From: a virus
Virus record (IMG/VR): IMGVR_UViG_3300028130_000009
Span: 1-49,300 of that record
Strand: one strand, 5' to 3'
DNA length: 49,300 nucleotides
Shown here one piece after another: positions 49,003 to 49,300 of this stretch. Both the position numbers and the translations under genes were made by a program. Each line of letters opens with the position of its first letter. The first letter of the stretch is position 1. The notes below the pieces were generated by a model that did not search any database, was not told where the DNA came from, and was given only the letters and a program-made list of their open reading frames with translations.

Positions 49003-49300
49003 TTAATCTTCGAATAAACCTTTAGTTCCTCCTCCTCGGATCTTAGATTCATTAGCTTGTTCTTTTTTAACTTTTTCTTCTAGAGAGTTTATAGTGTCAA
49101 TTGCTTTTGGTAATTGTTCTGAAACTTCTAATAGTCTTTTTACATCTCTCATAATAGATCCTACATCTTTTCCCTCTTCACCATCTACAGTATCTAATGC
49201 TATTTCAATCTGCTCATTGAGAGCGCTTATAACCCTTGATGAAGTTAAGAGCCCTTCTCGAATTGCTTTTAAGGCTGAGATTGTAGGTGTTCGCTGTAGG
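49003..49300 (-). CDS. Partial helical protein upstream of packaging genes (candidate small terminase)
   Basis: An open frame that enters from the right edge and stops TAA at 49003-49005; 99 codons are visible. The translation contains AIREGLLTSSRVISALNEQI, IEIALDTVDGEEGKDVGSIM, RDVKRLLEVSEQLPKAIDTI and ends RGGGTKGLFED. It is strongly helical, with an acidic loop between two coiled-coil-like helices. Position two genes before TerL and the size would suit a small terminase subunit, but no HTH is visible in this fragment. The start is outside the window, and the function is a guess. Confidence 0.6.
   Translation of the reverse strand, partial: LQRTPTISALKAIREGLLTSSRVISALNEQIEIALDTVDGEEGKDVGSIMRDVKRLLEVSEQLPKAIDTINSLEEKVKKEQANESKIRGGGTKGLFED

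Noticed and set aside
1-49300. Alternative genetic code (TAG or TGA reassignment), as in some crAss-like phages
   Set aside because: Long ORFs are intact with the standard code, and stop codons fall exactly at gene boundaries.
1-49300. Integrase, attachment sites, insertion sequences, CRISPR arrays and tRNA genes
   Set aside because: I saw no recombinase or transposase ORF, no spaced direct-repeat array and no cloverleaf in the few gaps. Absence is by eye only.

Overview
The window is a contiguous part of the genome of a tailed bacteriophage of the crAss-like group (order Crassvirales), most likely infecting a member of the Bacteroidota, probably an aquatic flavobacterium. The assignment rests on one collinear set of proteins: TerL, a 755-residue portal, a 479-residue HK97-type major capsid protein, three small proteins with crAss-type openings (MTLNEIAYN, MNNYGAKDMY, ISSKNVIAKIFRDL) and a giant muzzle-like tail protein. 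The DNA is AT-rich. Most starts lack a Shine-Dalgarno sequence and are preceded by A/T-rich leaders, and three intergenic gaps carry elements resembling the Bacteroidota -7 box TAnnTTTG. All of this was read by eye from sequence; no search was run.

Every credible gene lies on the minus strand, so transcription runs from high to low coordinates. Packaging and head (49300 to 39240): a partial ORF, a zinc-ribbon protein, TerL, portal, an acidic scaffold-like protein, major capsid protein, a 269-residue protein, a connector and a 261-residue protein. Intrinsic terminators follow the capsid gene and the 261-residue gene, and the leaders of these two genes share an identical 27-base stretch. Fibres and adhesins (39099 to 21544): an HTH/metallophosphoesterase protein, two small virion-type proteins, a 440-residue fibre, a 2169-residue fibre, three paralogous LamG-like proteins, an S74-chaperone fibre, two small accessory proteins and a von Willebrand A (VWA) protein. 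Tail (21445 to 9157): a coiled-coil protein, an M15 peptidase, the crAss-type tail set, a 2804-residue muzzle-like protein and a separate 262-residue gene that looks like the missing C-terminal part of the muzzle.

A structured 289-bp intergenic region (8868 to 9156) precedes a cassette of nine short genes (small membrane, secreted and lysine-rich proteins), including three genes of 34 to 46 codons. A holin and four large virion-cargo-like proteins follow and run off the left edge.

The genes fit one late programme: package DNA, build the head, attach connector and tail, decorate the particle with several alternative adhesins, and lyse the cell with holin plus M15 peptidase. The most unusual feature is the tail protein. 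About 880 residues containing a Calx-beta-like repeat and a MIDAS-bearing VWA domain lie where the canonical muzzle should continue, and the canonical end is encoded by the next gene. A second VWA protein sits at the end of the fibre block, so the particle may display two metal-dependent adhesion domains.
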